From an uncultured Coriobacteriaceae bacterium (GTDB lineage: Bacteria > Actinomycetota > Coriobacteriia > Coriobacteriales > QAMH01), in NCBI GenBank assembly GCA_902783175.1, contig CACZQA010000274.1, positions 1 to 8,247 on the forward strand: a DNA stretch of 8,247 nt, read 5' to 3'. Positions 7,018 to 8,247 of the stretch are shown here, piece by piece (position 1 is the stretch's first letter; each line of letters opens with the position of its first letter). Both the position numbers and the translations under genes were made by a program. A model generated the notes under the pieces. It saw nothing but the letters and a program-made list of their open reading frames with translations, did no database searches and was not told where the DNA came from.

Positions 7018-7053
7018 AAAAAGGGGATGACCGAGCTTTCGGCCATCCCCTTT
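7018..7053 (-). terminator. Rho-independent terminator of the purine permease gene
   Basis: On the minus strand, AAAGGGGATG (7053-7044) pairs with CATCCCCTTT (7029-7020), followed by one G-U wobble (7043/7030) and four more pairs (7042-7039 with 7034-7031). The result is a 15-bp stem closed by a 4-nt loop, ending in a run of five T (7022-7018). It starts 33 bp past the permease stop. Orientation is clear, because the interior wobble pairs only in the minus-strand transcript. On the plus strand there is an A/C mismatch and only a short T-run follows. Confidence 0.85.
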
Positions 7054-7085
7054 CCCTTGCGTGGCAGGTATCTGTCGCGTGCCGC

Positions 7086-8247
7086 CTAGACGACGAGCGT
7101 GATGATGCGCAGCACGAACAGTGCGGTCGAAACCCACATGACCCAGTGGACCTCCTTGACGCGGCCCTGGAAGATGCGGATCACGACGAAGGCCAGGATG
7201 CCGAACATGATGCCGTTTGCGATGGAGTAGGTGAACGGCATCATAATGATCGCGAGGAAGCCGCCGACCGCGGCAGCGGAGTCTTCGGACCAGTCCATGT
7301 CCTTGACCGACGACATCATCAGAAAGCCGACGAACACGAGCGCGGGCGTCGTGGCAAAGCTCGGGATGGCGAGGAAGATCGGCGCGAGCACGAGCGCGAC
7401 GAGGAACAGCACGCCGGTGGCGACGGACGCGAGGCCCGTGCGACCGCCTGCGGCAACGCCGGCACTCGACTCGACGAAGCTCGTCACCGTGCTGGTGCCG
7501 AGGCAGGAGCCAACGACCGTGCCCACAGCGTCGGCGAGCAGGACCTGCTTGGCGCGCGGCAGGTCGCCGTTCTCGTCGAGCATGCCGCCCTTGTTGGCGA
7601 CGCCGATGACGGTTCCGGCGGTGTCGAAGAGGTCGACGAACAAGAACGCGAAGACGATGACCGCGAACTCGACCAGGTGCGAGCTGATGTAGTCGAAGTT
7701 GAACGCGAACAGGTACGGCGCGCTGATGCCGATCCCGTTGGAGAAGTCGGGGAACAGCGAGTTGGCGCCGGCGGCGGGGTCGACGACGTACCAGCCGCAG
7801 GCCTGGGCGATCATGCCGAGAATCCAGGTGAGCAGGATGCCCCACAGGATGTAGCCCGGCACCTTGTAGTGGTACATGACGGCCACGGCGATGAGGCCGA
7901 TGAACGCGAGCGCGACGGACGGGGTCGCGATGTCGCCCATGGCGAGGATGGTCGAGGGGTCAGCCACGACGATGCCCGCGCCCTTCAGGCCGACGATGAC
8001 GATGAACAGGCCGATACCGGTGCTGATGCCGAGCTTGAGGTTCGTGGGGACGTCGTTGACCAGCGCCTCGCGGAACTTGCTCAGCGAGAGCAGGATGAAG
8101 ATGATGCCCTCGACCAGGACCGCCGCCAGCGCGACCGTCCACGGGTCGCTGATGCCCTCGGCAGCCATCTGCCCGCATACCGAGTAGGAAAAGTAGGCGT
8201 TCAGACCCATGCCGCTTGCAAGGGCGATGGGGTAGTTGGCGAAAAAC
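7086..8247 (-). CDS. NCS2-family purine permease, AzgA/PbuG type (5' partial)
   Basis: Cytoplasmic-membrane nucleobase:H+ symporter. The visible 387 residues begin in the first transmembrane region with ANYPIALASGMGLNAYFSY, which matches the GMGLNA motif near the N-terminus of AzgA-like permeases. About 50-60 residues are missing past the window edge, and the ATG at 8210 lies inside this motif, so it is not the real start. Family motifs follow in order: the VPTNLKLGISTGIGLFI segment, FVDLFDTAGTVIGVANK (about nt 7590-7645) with the conserved Asp, and TSFVESSAGVAAGGRTGLAS (about nt 7430-7495) with the conserved Glu. In characterised members these acidic residues contact the purine. AzgA-type proteins (PbuG, AdeP, GhxP) carry adenine, hypoxanthine or guanine; which one cannot be decided here. 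The gene ends in its own strong terminator. Control by a purine riboswitch is common in the family, but that region is outside the window. Confidence 0.92.
   Translation of the reverse strand, partial: FFANYPIALASGMGLNAYFSYSVCGQMAAEGISDPWTVALAAVLVEGIIFILLSLSKFREALVNDVPTNLKLGISTGIGLFIVIVGLKGAGIVVADPSTILAMGDIATPSVALAFIGLIAVAVMYHYKVPGYILWGILLTWILGMIAQACGWYVVDPAAGANSLFPDFSNGIGISAPYLFAFNFDYISSHLVEFAVIVFAFLFVDLFDTAGTVIGVANKGGMLDENGDLPRAKQVLLADAVGTVVGSCLGTSTVTSFVESSAGVAAGGRTGLASVATGVLFLVALVLAPIFLAIPSFATTPALVFVGFLMMSSVKDMDWSEDSAAAVGGFLAIIMMPFTYSIANGIMFGILAFVVIRIFQGRVKEVHWVMWVSTALFVLRIITLVV

Noticed and set aside
5645..8247. A purine permease plus antiporter operon as a functional unit
   Set aside because: Same strand and close, but a strong terminator separates them and I know of no functional link between these families.

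Overview
The window is compact, GC-rich bacterial DNA with no RNA genes, no CRISPR array and no recognisable mobile element. It holds four complete genes and two that run off the ends. The base composition, the stop and start usage, and the fused ATPase-permease with a huge extracytoplasmic insert suggest a high-GC Gram-positive. A gut actinobacterium of the Coriobacteriia/Eggerthellaceae type is my best guess, but this is an impression from the sequence and not a placement.

Layout, left to right. (1) Plus strand, 5' end cut off: an RsmJ-type 16S rRNA guanine-N2 methyltransferase. (2) Minus strand, converging on it with only about 30 bp between the stops: a giant MacB/FtsX-type ABC transporter that carries its own ATPase and a roughly 630-residue external domain. 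(3) A divergent intergenic region of about 200 bp with two short perfect palindromes, one overlapping a -10-like box. (4) Plus strand: an acidic cytoplasmic protein of unknown function, then an EamA/DMT-type permease whose start looks leaderless. (5) A 180-bp convergent gap filled by four copies of a 30-bp repeat with a hairpin-forming palindrome. (6) Minus strand: an NhaC-family Na+/H+ antiporter. (7) A strong rho-independent terminator. (8) Minus strand, 5' end cut off: an AzgA-type (NCS2) purine permease.

Apart from rRNA modification, the content is mostly membrane transport: export or membrane stress (ABC), metabolite export (DMT), ion/proton exchange (NhaC) and nucleobase uptake (NCS2). 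The genes do not form one pathway. The terminator between the purine permease and the antiporter, and the repeat array between the antiporter and the DMT permease, indicate mostly single-gene transcription units.

The most notable non-coding element is the repeat array at 5475-5635. I see no convincing new multi-gene system; the other items worth checking are the large external domain of the ABC protein, the unknown acidic protein and the leaderless-start candidate.
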